Shown here piece after piece: positions 22,961 through 34,719 of a DNA stretch of 64,000 nt. Source of the stretch: Wurfbainia villosa (lineage: Eukaryota > Streptophyta > Magnoliopsida > Zingiberales > Zingiberaceae); assembly GCA_025175895.1 (NCBI GenBank), contig CM046004.1, forward strand, positions 19,889,011 to 19,953,010, given 5' to 3'. The notes below the pieces were generated by a model. That model made no database searches, was not told the DNA's origin, and saw nothing but the letters and a program-made list of their open reading frames with translations. The first letter of the stretch is position 1. Each line of letters opens with the position of its first letter. A program made the position numbers and the translations under genes.

Positions 22961-24221
22961 AGCATGTATGAGAAAGATGATTTTAAAAATGCATCAATAT
23001 ACATTTATAAATCCCATTCATTTTTCGAATTTCAAAAACCTCAAAATCACTTCGGGAGATTGTAGGTTCATCTCCGAATGGGTTGATATCCATCATAGTT
23101 ATGAATAACCTTGGAGAGAGTCCAACAAGCCATTCATAGCTACGACGGTAGGTATCATCTATACCGATTGCATATCACGTATATGCAACTATCACAATGT
23201 GCTATCAACTAATTGAATGTTCACACATACATTGGGTTGTTAACACATTAACAAGTATGCATCTTATGCATAGCACCCAACTTCACCTCCCTTAACATCG
23301 ACCTTGGAGAGAGTCCAACAAGCCGATGCTCCAGGTTAAAGCCAACCCATTAATCAAGAATAGTTTTAATATGGTTAGAGCGCATTCAACCAATTAGCCC
23401 AGCTTGGAGAGAGTCCAACAACCAAAGCTAACGATTGACCTCTGACTCTTACCATATTAGTATTAAACTATTCCATGGTTTGAACATATTCAGGTTCGAG
23501 CCGGGCTTGGAGAGAGTCCAACAACCCAAACAAGAAACAGAACTCTGGTTCTAACCATATTAATGGAAGGTGTAGGCTTTAATATTGTTTAAAGGTTTTT
23601 ATGTCTCATCCTCTTTGCATGCAAATAACTATTATCTACATGGCATGGCATACATGGCATACATCTACATGTCACGACACGCATGGCATAATGTTATGCA
23701 TCTAATGCAATTACATGTCATACAATTATGTCATGTATATAATTTCCTTATATGTCATAACTATTTATGGAAATAAAATATGTTTAAGATTTGATTCTCC
23801 AAATCAAATCATAATTAAATTAGGAAACAAATTTCCAAATCTAATCACATATTTTATTCATGGAATTATTTGATTAAGGAAAATCTATTTAGGAAACCAA
23901 TTTCCTAAATCTTCAAAACTACTTATGGAAATAAAATATTTTAAAGATTTGATTTAACAAATCAAATCAAGATTAAATTAGGAAACAAATTTCCAGAATC
24001 TAATCAAATATTTTATTTATGGAAAATATCAATTTCCATAAATACTTCCAACTTTCCAAAAGTGGAAGATTTCCATAAATACTTCTAGACTTTCCAAAAT
24101 TGAAAAATTCCATAAATACTTCTAAATTTCCAAAATTTAGAAAATTTCCAGAAATACATTATGACTATCGCAAAACCAATTTTACGATTATGTCGAAACA
24201 CAACCTGGGCTCTGATACCAC
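22961..24221 (-). other. leader of E with dispersed repeats and primer site
   Basis: Noncoding. Four copies of CTTGGAGAGAGTCCAACAA lie at about 23112, 23303, 23402 and 23505. An AT-rich stretch of repeated TTTCCATAAATACTTC and GGAAATAAAATAT units spans 23765-24160. The inverted primer site, a long match to initiator tRNA, lies at 24201-24220, one base from the LTR. Confidence 0.75.
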
Positions 24222-26308
24222 TGTTGGGTTTCCGGCACCGCGGCGTGTGTGTGTTCGATCATGTTTCGTAAACATGAGCACAGCGGAAGCAATAAAAATA
24301 ATAAATATTCCTATTTATTACAACACACACAACACACGCATGCTTTTACAACAAGTGTAGACTTAACCGTAATTTATAATTGCAATAAAAGAAATTAAAC
24401 TACGTTATACCTTCCGTATGACGTGTAGCGGGAACGGCATCAACCGGAACGATTCTCGTAAGAATCGCCTCTATCCAGATCCACGCCGAGCTCCTCGATG
24501 ACTTCGCCAAGCCACGAGCTTCGCTCTTCGACGGGTTACTAGCCTCGTGTTGAAGACGACGTGATCGAGAGATGATCACGGTCCGAATCCAAATTCGACC
24601 TAAAACAAGTCCTCAAGACTTGCTTCTCCGGAGAGGTATTCACAACCGATTGACGAATCCTTCGCCCCCTCCACTCAGAGGATTACCGGAGATCAAATCC
24701 CGGTATGTTAGCCGCTGTCGGAGCACTAACCATCGCCCAAACGACGCCCAACGAGAGGAGAAAGCTGTCCAGAAAACTGGACAGCTTGGTGGAGGAGATA
24801 GGCGCCGCCAAAACAAGGAGAGAAAACTCACCTTGATGCCAAACCTACAGATGAAGTTGGGCGGCATTGGAGCTTTGGTTGACGCCAACAACATGGAGGA
24901 TGGGTGGGGCGGCAACTATTGGATTAGGGTTAGGGTTAGGGTTTAATCCCTATTTTATAGAGAACTAATTCTCTTAATGGTTAATGGATCATATCCATAA
25001 AGCCCGTTAACCCGCTCCATTAAGATAAGTTAAAATAAACCAAACCATGATGGTTTATTTTAAGTTAAAACGACCCGAACCAACTTTTGGTTCATTCGTT
25101 TAAAATAAACCAAACCCTTTGGTTTATTCTTATCCATTGGATTAGAACCAAACCATTTTGGTCCATCCATTATGTCTTCATAAGACACGGCCCATCCACG
25201 CTTCCATTGCATCAAACAATTTCATGCTCGCTTATGTTTGGTCCAACCAAACATAGTTTCTCGGCCGAGAATCCCATTCTCAAGCTCGCTTTTAAATCCT
25301 TTGGATTACACTCGCAGCGCGGTGACCAAATAGGTTCTCGGTTTATGTTGGCCGCCTATAATTAACCATTAAGAGTGGCACCTAGTAGTACATCATGATC
25401 CCCGATCAACAGTTGATCCGAACTATTTCTCAAACCCTTCAAGAGCTTGAATGATTCGTGCCCCATTCCTTCACTCATCTTATACCCACTTGGTTGGGAC
25501 ATGGTCTATAGTGTCAGTCCCCACTAGGCTGACTACGTCACACCTAGCCTAAGTATCATTTCCTCGTCCTACGGATTCTAGTTACTCCACATGTATCGAA
25601 GAGTACCTTACTCTAAACATGTAATGCTTTGGCCAAAGACTTTAGTAACAATCCGACGAGAGACCATGGGTATACATCTCCTCGCAAGGAGTGGTGAATC
25701 CTTTATAGGCTATTCAAACACCTTGATCACTTGACTTATACCCAATCATCCCGGGTCCACATCTCCTTAGAGATGTTTGCTTAAGATGTCAAAGCATAAG
25801 TCTCCATGATCAAGATGACTTGAATACCGCAAGTCAAAGGAACATCGCACTTAAGCCACAGTAAGAACTTCATTGACATATCTATATATGCAGAGAACCA
25901 TATGAAGTCTTACGGCTGGTCACTCCAATGAACTAGTTACCATAACTAGCATCCACGATCAACTCCGGACATCACAATGTCTCCAGCCAGTGAGAATCAG
26001 CTGCTTGGATACACCAAGGAGTATACCTCGTGCTAGTCTCGACAGAATTGATGGTGTCCAAATCCATCAATTCATCGACTAGGATAATTCGATACATCAC
26101 AATTACACATGTAGAGATACTCACTAGTTGTGATCCAATCACAAATTCTCTCATCTTTGTGAATCGTATCGTGGACATTCAGTAAATGAGTTTAAGATCC
26201 AATCAAATACATTAAACATGTATACTCAAATAGTGAATCTTCATTTATCATATAAATGGTTCATACATAAGGCGATTGCCTTAGGACATCTCTCATATAT
26301 TACTAACA
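24222..26308 (-). repeat. 5' LTR of E
   Basis: TGTTGGGTTTCCGGCACC...TTACTAACA, 2087 bases. It matches 17004-19206, with scattered 1-5-base deletions and one gap of about 80 bases. Confidence 0.9.
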
Positions 26309-26313
26309 GAACT

Positions 26314-27023
26314 CCAAGTAGATTCACTCTAATCAAATGAGCTCAATATCTCATATTGACTCATTTGGGCATGGCCATGCACTTCGTGGTCTCACTCTAT
26401 CAAGAATAACGATGTCACTCCCGTCATATAGGAGGGATAGATCTCATATACATCACTCACATCCCTCCGCATAATTTGTTACATACCCAGTAATCGCCTT
26501 TATTGTCCACCCATTTATAGGTGACATTTGACAAGCCAAAGTATGCAACTCCTTATGTAGGGAACCATGGTGACTTCAGGTCCAAGGACTAATAGTCATA
26601 CTAATAGTCACATGAGAAAGTATATGACACTCATATAAAGATCCATGATACTTTCTCATGGCGGGTCATTCATATACATTCTTCAATGCATACTCATATG
26701 TCAACTTGATATCTCATATCCTTGACTTGTGAGATCAAGTCATCGTGTTGACCTACATGCTAGTCTCTACGTATTAACATTGTCCCTGAATGTTAATACT
26801 TGACTAGGAATGAGTAAGAGTAGTGTTCTCTATATCATCTCATTATCGATTCAACCAATCGATTGATATAGATAAGAACCTTCTACTCAAGGACGTTATT
26901 ATACTTAGTTATTTGGCACCAATACAAGTAAATATAATAACCATGCCTTTATAAATAGGAATATGATACAATAAAGTCCATACAACAATCATCACATGAT
27001 TAGCTTTAGGGCTTTCACTAACA
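26314..27023 (-). repeat. B' 5' LTR, right part
   Basis: Continues 15904-17003 after the second GAACT; it matches C LTR 46714-47429 and ends GGGCTTTCACTAACA. It is joined directly to a truncated D LTR at 27024. Confidence 0.85.
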
Positions 27024-27304
27024 GTGGAATTATGCCTCTACCTCTATCTTGCTTCTTATTGTAACTGTTGTCTCCTACCTCCAACAAGGAGGAGATCTTT
27101 AGGGCATTGCCCTTCATACGCAGTCTAGGATCACAGGGCCTTGTAGTAGCAACCGTTAGGTTGTGAACCAAGTAAAAAAATAAATTGTGTCCTTTACTTT
27201 TTGCATCTTAATTTCCAGTGTGTCACTCGAGTTTTAACGCAACGAAAAGAAAATTTTACGCTCGCTATTCACCCCCCCCCCTCTATCTTGCTTTCGATCC
27301 AACA
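27024..27304 (+). repeat. 5' LTR remnant of D
   Basis: Last 281 bases of the LTR, matching 35573-35861, with a 10-C tract at 27272-27281, ending TCGATCCAACA. The first part, about 850 bases, is missing at the junction with B'. Confidence 0.85.
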
Positions 27305-27306
27305 AT

Positions 27307-27318
27307 TGGTATCAGAGC
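27307..27318 (+). other. primer binding site of D (tRNA-iMet)
   Basis: TGGTATCAGAGC, two bases after the LTR end. Confidence 0.9.
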
Positions 27319-27488
27319 GAGGGCACTAAGATTTGGTGCAACCACCAATCTAGCATTTTGTTTTGATTTTCTTTTCGTAATTATTTTAATTTAAATTTTT
27401 GTTGTCTCTCTTCCTGCACTACTAATCCAAGACGAGATTTGGCATACTTTTTCGTGTCATTTTTATTTGTGTGCAAGGTTAGTTTTTG

Positions 27489-29143
27489 ATTGCCCATCAC
27501 GAAGGGTTTAGCACCGCCCGACCTCCATTTTACAATGGAGATGACTTCCATTACTGAAAGGGTCGGATGGAGTGTTACTTGAAAACCCAAGTAGAGATGT
27601 GGATCGTAATTCAAACTAGATTCTCGCTACCCATCAACGAAGAGGGCGAGTTTCTAGACTGCGACAAGTGGATCAATGCCATGAAGCGTCAAGTGGAGGC
27701 CGATGCAAAGGCAACCCAAATCCTACAATACGGTCTATCTAAGGAGGAGCTCAACCGCGTCGTCCCATTCATAAGCCTGAAAGACCTTTGGAATAAGTTT
27801 ATTGAGCTTCATGAAGGAATCGTCGACATGAAGATATGTAAAAGAGACCTTCTTATAATTAAACTTTTTAATCTAAAAATGCAAAAACACGAGACCGCTA
27901 CACAATTGTATGCAAGAATACAAGACATTATGAACGGGCTCCACTCGATCAGACAGAAAGTCAAAAATCAAGATGTGACCAGGTACGCACTCAATGCATT
28001 TCCTAGGACCACCTTGTGGGCATCCATGGTTGATGCCTACAAGGTATCTAGAGATCTATCTAAGATTAGGTTAGATGAACTCTTTTCTGAATTTGAGTTA
28101 CACGAACAATCTAACTCGACCCCAGTCGAGAAAAGTTTTGCATTGGTTGTAGGTCGAAAGAAGAAGGTGAAGAGCAAACCACCTCCCGAAGAAGAAGAAG
28201 AGGAGTACGAATCGGAGGTGAACAACGAGATGGAGACCGAACTAGTGAATCTAGTTTGAAAGATGATCAAGAGCTGAAGATGCCCGATCAAGCAATCCAA
28301 GGAAAACATACCCAAGCAAAGTTCCAACTATAGATGCTACGAATGCAACAAGATGGGCCACATCAAATCATATTGCCCAAGACTAAAGAACAAACCATCC
28401 AAGAAGAAGGCGCTCAACGCAACATGGGAGGAGTTGTCAGAGGAGGAAGACGAGCTAAACAATCTCACGTTCATGGCCAAGCCGATCGAGCCCAAAGATG
28501 AATCTGAACCCGAAATGAGCTATGAGTCTGAGACCGAGTCCGACTCTGGATCCGAGAGTGAACTCCAATTCAAGACAAACCACGGATCCGTATCCGGTTC
28601 AAAAGAGTCGATCAAGGTGAGTCGATCATTAATCAATACCCTTTATAATGCAATTAAGTTTTTAACTAATTAGCTAAGTCCGAGTCCAAGGTCGAGACAT
28701 TAGTTGAGGAGGTCAAACTCCTTAAACATGAGGTCTCCCTAACCTCTTCGACTAGTCAAGTTCGAGAGGAGAACTCAACTCGAGTTGAAAAACTTGAAGA
28801 AGAGAACGCTCTCTTGAAAGGACAAGTCAAAGATCTTAGGAAAACATTGGAATGGTTTACTTTGGGGTCCAAGGGTCTTGACCTACTACTTGGATCACAA
28901 AGGGTCGTGTACAATAAGGTCGAACTCAGGTTTAGATCAAACACAACAAATAAATCATATATGCCAATTGTGAATCAAAATAGACAAATAGTCCAAGCAT
29001 GGGTCCCTAAAACCATTTTGAATTCTCAATTAGGATCCACCAAGTATTGGGCTCCTAAGGACCAAATTCACTACATGGAAAGACCGAATTGGTTCAATGG
29101 TCCACGGGGAGCTAGTACTAAACTTGTTTGCTTTACTTCTTGA
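27489..29143 (+). pseudogene. gag: gag of D
   Basis: Aligned with F gag, the start codon is ATT at 27489 (ATG lost). In-frame stops are TGA 27555 (Trp in F), TGA 28257 (Arg in F) and TGA 28275. One frameshift near 28665-28673 changes the frame for the last part. Residues about 1-200 are the gag N-terminal domain (KDLWNKFIELHEG, LRLDELFSEFELHEQ-like). An acidic tract follows, then an intact zinc knuckle CYECNKMGHIKSYC at about 28335-28376, an acidic/Ser-rich stretch, a coiled coil (28700-28850) and the C-terminal TKYWAPKDQIHYMERP. It would build the particle and package RNA. Confidence 0.87.
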
Positions 29144-29705
29144 TTTAATTGTTCAATGCTTAGTTAAATTTTTGTTTTAATTTTTAGAACGGATAGATAG
29201 GGTTAATAGTTAGTCAACCTTAACAACATAGTATCAGGATGCGGCGAAATGATAGTACATTAGGAAAACGACGTCTTGTGTGTCCGAGCCAGGTAAGGCA
29301 TATCTAGCTTGGTGCACTCGGCTAAGTTGAACTAGCTAAAGCTACCTCGCCACATCCTAAACTAGTTAGACCAAGAAGTGACTCTAAGTGACTTAAGTGA
29401 ACATTTTCTTGAAATTAGCTTTGTCTAAGGAAGTAGTCATTGTTCCGATCAAATAAGGCCTCTGTGCCTCACCTTGACCTGGAAGCTAGTCTCTCGAAAA
29501 GTTTACTTAATGATATAAGGGTTAAATACAAATCTAACCCAAGGCTGACTATCTTCAATTCAATAAACTTAATCAAGTAAAATTGAAGTCAACTCACAAA
29601 ACATATAAGGTTAACATGTTCGATCATGTAGAAAGGGTGAGATGACTACTAGGCTAAAATATTCAACCTACTCTTAAAATTCCAATGTCCGATCCAACTA
29701 TTATA
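29144..29705 (+). other. noncoding linker between gag and pol of D
   Basis: Closely similar to F 57175-57720 and, inverted, to H 35866-36180. No gene. It has the gag-proximal block containing AACATAGTATCAGGATGCGG. Confidence 0.6.
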
Positions 29706-30818
29706 TGTTGGTGCAGTAGGTACCTGAATCGAACCTAAGTTTTGATTATATTAAATACACAAAGTTAAGTTCACTTTGTTATCTCACAAGCTGAATCAAG
29801 TGTGCAGAATTGCTAAGCTAAAGCTAAAGGTCAGTGACACCCAGAGGTTAGCCATGGTAGTCGGGCAACACCAGGTGGACTTCGGAGGGAGCCGAAGAAC
29901 TCAGGTGAAGACCGGAAGTGAAGCTTCAAAGGTAAAGGTTGAGGTAAGCTCGTGTGAGTGAGTGTAAGTAAGGTCGTGTCCTCCGTACAGGGACGTCCTT
30001 AGGCGACGATCCGACCAAGACTTCCCATGGAAGGTCTAAGTCGAGATTGGATGGTAAACAACCATCGAACTTACTTATATTAATTGCATTTTCGAGCTAA
30101 CTCTTCATTACAGCTGGAAACCCTGCCATCAGTTGACTGATGGCTTGTATCAGTCGAATGATACCTCCAACAGTCGACTGGTAAGGGTAGCAGTCGACTG
30201 TTGGTCAAGGATTAGCCTCGTGGAGAGTCAAAGCTTATCTTCATTTCTCAAGGGCTAGGTGGCATCACCTCATGAAACTTCATCTCGATGATTATGGTTT
30301 CACAATGCTATAAAAGAAGGTGTTCTCCACCCTATTTCCATCATTCTAAGTGCTCAGAAGTGCTCTTGCTACACTACTCTTCTACGACGATCTTACGATG
30401 ACAAAGTGTTACCGCATCTCCGACGACAAGAGCTCAAGTTCTATCTTCAATAGTCGTTGGTATACTTTTATTAAATTGGCATCTTTAAATCTTTTTCACA
30501 TATTTCCTTATCGAGCTTTAATCATAACAAGGAGAGGGGGAGTGTCCCTCTACCTTGATTTTTTTCATATTGATTGTACTCGCTTACTCCTACCTCTAAC
30601 GAGGAGGAGTGTTTTTAGTGCTTTGCCCTTTGTACGTGGTCTAAGACCGTTAGGGCCTTGGATTAGTAGCCGAAGGTTGTGAACCAAGTAAAAACAAAAT
30701 TGTTATATTTATTTTCCGCTGCACTTTACTCTTCTTGCATATCGAATCGATGAACAAATTCGAAAAGTTTTCCTTGCGCTATTCACCCCCCCCCTCTAGT
30801 GCTCAAATCGATCCAACA
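29706..30818 (+). repeat. K: solo LTR inside D
   Basis: TGTTGGTGCAGTAGG...GATCCAACA, 1113 bases, D/F LTR family, without internal region or primer site after it. Flanks are TTATA (left) and CTATA (right), a one-mismatch 5-base duplication. It has palindromes CAGTCGACTG at 30171 and 30191, TATAAAAG at 30309-30316 and a 9-C tract. It arose by LTR-LTR recombination of an element inserted in D. Confidence 0.85.
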
Positions 30819-30839
30819 CTATATGTGTAGGATCAATGG

Positions 30840-33821
30840 ATGTTGGACAGTGGGTGCTCCCGACATATGACTGGAGACCGACTAAAATTTTCAAAGCTCG
30901 GATTCAAAAGCCAAGGATCGGTAGCATTCGAAAACAACGGGAAGCTCAAAATCATGGGTTCAGGTGATATTGAGTTGAACTCTAACTTTATAATTCGTAA
31001 TATACTTTTAGTTGAGAATTTCAATTTTAATTTACTTAGTGTTATTCAATTGTGTGATAATAACTATAAGATCACCTTTTTACAAAATGAATGCCTAATC
31101 AAAAATAATGATACTTCAAAAATTATACTTAAGGGAACAAGGAATAGCAACATTTACACAATTAACTTACCCAACTCCTCAACCAAGTGTCTAATGACAC
31201 AACAAGAGGAATCCTAGTTGTGGCACCGATGGCTCAGCCACTCTCACCCAAGACTCGTACACAAAATGAGCCAGAGTGGTTTAGTCAGAGGTCTACCCAA
31301 CCTTAATAACTTGGAAAATAAAATTTATAATGCTTGTCAACAAGGTAAACAAACTAGGACCTCACATCAACTAACCAACCAAAAAAGAACCAAAAGTGTA
31401 CTTGAGCTCCTACACTTATACCTATTTGATTCTCATGGAGCCAAGTCACTAAATGAAAGTCAATATTGTCTAGTTATAGGCGATGACTTCTTTAGGTTCA
31501 CTTGGGTTAGGTTTCTAAAACATAAAAGTGAAACCTTAGAATAACTCACCAACTTATGTAAATTAATAGAAAATGAAAAGAATCTTAGGATAAAAAGAAT
31601 TAGAAGTGATCATGGTGGTGAATTCGAAAACCATAGGTTTACCGATTTTTGTAACCAAAACGGATACCACCATGAGTTTTCCCACCCTAGGACTCCTCAA
31701 CAAAACGGTCTAGTCAAACGTAAAAAATGAACATTACAAGAAACCGCTAGAACCATGTTGAGTGAGTATAACTTACCTAATAGGTTTTGGCCAGAAGCAA
31801 TCAATACGACCTCCTATGTTCAAAATAGGATCCTCCTAGTTAAGAGACATCTTAAAACCTCATATGAAATTTATTATGAAAAACTACCCAACATTAAATA
31901 CTTTAGGGTCTTTAGGTGTAGGGTATATATATTAAATACTAAAGACTACCTAGAGAAATTCACCCCTAAAACAACTACTGGGATATTCCTAGGATACTCA
32001 ACCACTAGTAAAGCCTATAAGGTGTATAACAATGAAACCCTAAAAATTGAAGAAACAATTAACATAGTATTTGATGAAGAAAACAAAACTACAAAACCCA
32101 GATTAGAAGTGATTAATGAACGCAACTCTAGATCTGGACCTGAACCTAACTCTAGACATGGACCCAAACCTAAACCTGATTCTAGACCCGAATCTAACTC
32201 ACAAAACGAATCTAGTATAGATCCTAACCCAAATCAGTCTAGGTTATAAGCAAATCATCCTATTGATCAAGTAATAGGTGATCCCAATTTAGGAGTTTGA
32301 ACCAGAGCATCCTATAGGAACCTAAGCCAAATTTCACTTATTTCAAAAATCAAACCCAAAACAATTGAACAAGCTCTTCTTGATCCCGATTGGATTATAG
32401 CTATGCAAGAAGAGTTAGCTTAATTTACTAGGATTCAAGTTTGGGAATTAGTACCCCCACCTAAGGGGAAAATGATCATTGGAATGAGGTGGGTATTTCG
32501 AAACAAACTTGATGATAAAGGAGATGTTGTTAGGAATAAGGCTAGGTTAGTCGCTAAGGGATTCAGTCAAGTAGAGGGGTTAGACTACGATGAAACATAT
32601 GCACCCGTAGCTAGACTTGAATCGATTAGGATGTTATTAGCCTATGCTGCACATCGAGGATTTAAACTATTTTAAATGGATGTTAAGTCAGCATTCTTGA
32701 ATGGATTTATCAAGGAAAAGGTTTACGTTAGCCAGCCAGCCATATTTGAGAGTATGGACAAACCCAACCATGTTTTTAAACTTAGAAAAGCCTTATATGG
32801 ACTAAAACAGGCTCCTAGAACTTGGTATGAAAGGTTTTCAAATTATCTTAAGTCTAAGGGGTTTAGTCAAGGCTTAGTCGATCCAACCTTGTTTATAAAA
32901 TCCATAGGAAAAGAAATATTTATTGCCCAAATATACGTAGACGACATAATTTTTGGAACTACCAATGCAACTTTATTAAATGAGTTCATCTCACTAATGG
33001 AAAGTGAGCTCGAAATGAACTTAGTAGGAGAACTAACCTTTTTCTTAGGCTTACAAATTAAACAAACTAGAAAAGGTATCTACCTACACCAACAAAAATA
33101 TGCTAAGGAATTAATTAATAGATTTGGAATGCAAAACACTAAGTAAATTAACACACCAATGGCAACTAATGTGAATATAGGAGAAGACTTAGAAGAAAAA
33201 TCAATTGATTTAAAGTACTATAGGAGCGCAATAGGTAGCCTCGTATACTTAACTGCGAGTCGACCTGATATACTCTTCACAGTAAGTATGTGTGCGAGAT
33301 TCCAATCTTGCGCTAAGGAGTCACACCTAAGGCTAGTCAAACGCATCTTCTGATACCTTAAAGGAACACTAAACGTAAGAATTTGGTATCCTAGGTCTAA
33401 CGAGTTCAAACTAGTCGGCTACTCCGATTCGAATTATGCCAATAGTAAACTCAATAGGAAGAGCATGAGTGGTTGTTTCCAACTTCTAGGCTCGAGTCTA
33501 GTTAGCTGGTGTAGTAGAAAGTAATATTGTGTTGCCTTATCTACCACCGAAGCTGAGTACGTTGCGATGGGTGAGTGTGTAGCTCAACTTCTTTGAATAA
33601 AACACACTCTCCAAGACTTCCAATTGAACTTTAGTAATACTAAAATTTTCATCGACAACATTAGTTCCATTAACCTAACTAAGAACCCAATTTGTCACTC
33701 TAGGACTAAACACATAGAGGTTAAATACCATTTCATTCGAGAACGCGTAGCAAATGGAACAATACAACTCGAGTATGTTGAGTCCAAATCGAACCTAGCA
33801 GATATTTTCACCAAACCATAA
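30840..33821 (+). pseudogene. pol: pol of D: protease to RNase H, one frame with eleven stops
   Basis: A single frame of 994 codons without any indel. Protease LDSGCSRHMTGD (codons 2-13); GAG-pre-integrase WHRWLSH and CxxC region (one Cys to Tyr) around codons 127-175; integrase with the first catalytic Asp changed (LHLYLF), a second Asp in GDDFFRF and Glu in SDHGGEF; RT with MDVKSAFLNG and an intact YVDDIIFG near 32935; RNase H with STTEAEYVAM and FIDN. Internal stops at 31215, 31542, 31728, 32247, 32298, 32421, 32673, 33144, 33351, 33522 and 33594. Most sit where a CAA, CGA or TGG is expected, so C-to-T or G-to-A changes. The enzyme is dead. Confidence 0.9.
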
Positions 33822-34719
33822 CCCGAAGCAGGGTTTAGTCTGCTTAGATGGAAATTAGGAATGTGTGTAATAGAGTAGGACTCAACTCTTATATTTTTCT
33901 TATATACTCTATTTTTTCATACTACATGGAGCTAGCTTAGGATTTACCTTAGCAAGCATGCACCTATAGATTTAAGGAGTTAACACATCTCACAACACAT
34001 AGGTCTAATGTGTTTGTGTACTGAGCTACGTAGATGAGCATGAAATATTAGGATCTTACTCTTGATTCCAGATGTAGATCAAGTGCATCGACATGAATCA
34101 TGGAGTATAATTATGTAAATAACCAACTCTAATCCAGAATTATTGATCATTTCATATCAATTAAGTCAAAAAGAGTTGAACATTCTATTAGTTGAGTATA
34201 CATTGAAACTATTATTTTCAAAATCTATTAGGAACATGCTTGGACTTACAAATAATAATCGCTTATTTTCTAAAAATTCTTTACAAACCCCCATCTTTTT
34301 CGATTTATGGCAAAAGGGGGAGAAGAAAGGCCAAAGTTAAGGGATCAAAATCATTTTTGAAAACTTAACTTACTTAAACTTTTTTTTAAGTGGCAAATGT
34401 TAAACGGGATAGATAAGCTTCTTTTTCAAAGTACTCACCTAAGGTCAAGGGGGAGGTAACCTCAAGGGGGATGATTTGAAAAAGAGTTTAGCTTATACTC
34501 TCACTCATGCTAACTTACTAAGTTACTCATACTAACTTACTAAGTTAGGCATTTCTTTCATACTCATACTAAGTTGTGTCTTTCTTACTTACACTTGCTA
34601 CGCTTAATCACACTTCCTACTTCACTACATGTTTACTACTCATATTGTTACTACTTCATTTTATGCTTAATTTTTTCTTAACTTTGTGTCGGTTTGCCAT
34701 ATATCAAAAAGGGAGAGAT
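33822..34719 (+). other. 3' noncoding region and purine tract of D
   Basis: No gene. It has repeated ACTTACTAAGTTA and GGGGGAG blocks near 34440-34560 and a purine tract CAAAAAGGGAGAGAT at 34705-34719, directly before the 3' LTR. Its 3' half matches F 57890-58189. Confidence 0.7.

Larger units (their letters stand above)
17004..26308 (-). mobile_element. Element E: full-length Copia, 9305 bases
   Basis: Two LTRs (17004-19206 and 24222-26308) in the same orientation, tRNA-iMet primer site next to the right LTR, purine tract next to the left LTR, 5-base TSD, and gag-PR-INT-RT-RNase H order on the minus strand. Coding parts are broken by many indels, so it is complete in structure but defective. 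Confidence 0.93.
14039..27023 (-). mobile_element. B': 5' part of a C-type Copia, split by E
   Basis: Retains a gag fragment, leader, primer site and 5' LTR of a minus-strand element closely related to C. Pol and the 3' LTR are lost left of 14039. The LTR is interrupted by element E at 17003/26309. Confidence 0.8.

Noticed and set aside
30840..33821. Endogenous pararetrovirus as the source of the RT
   Set aside because: Protease-integrase-RT-RNase H order with LTRs, primer site and GAG-pre-integrase is Ty1/Copia.
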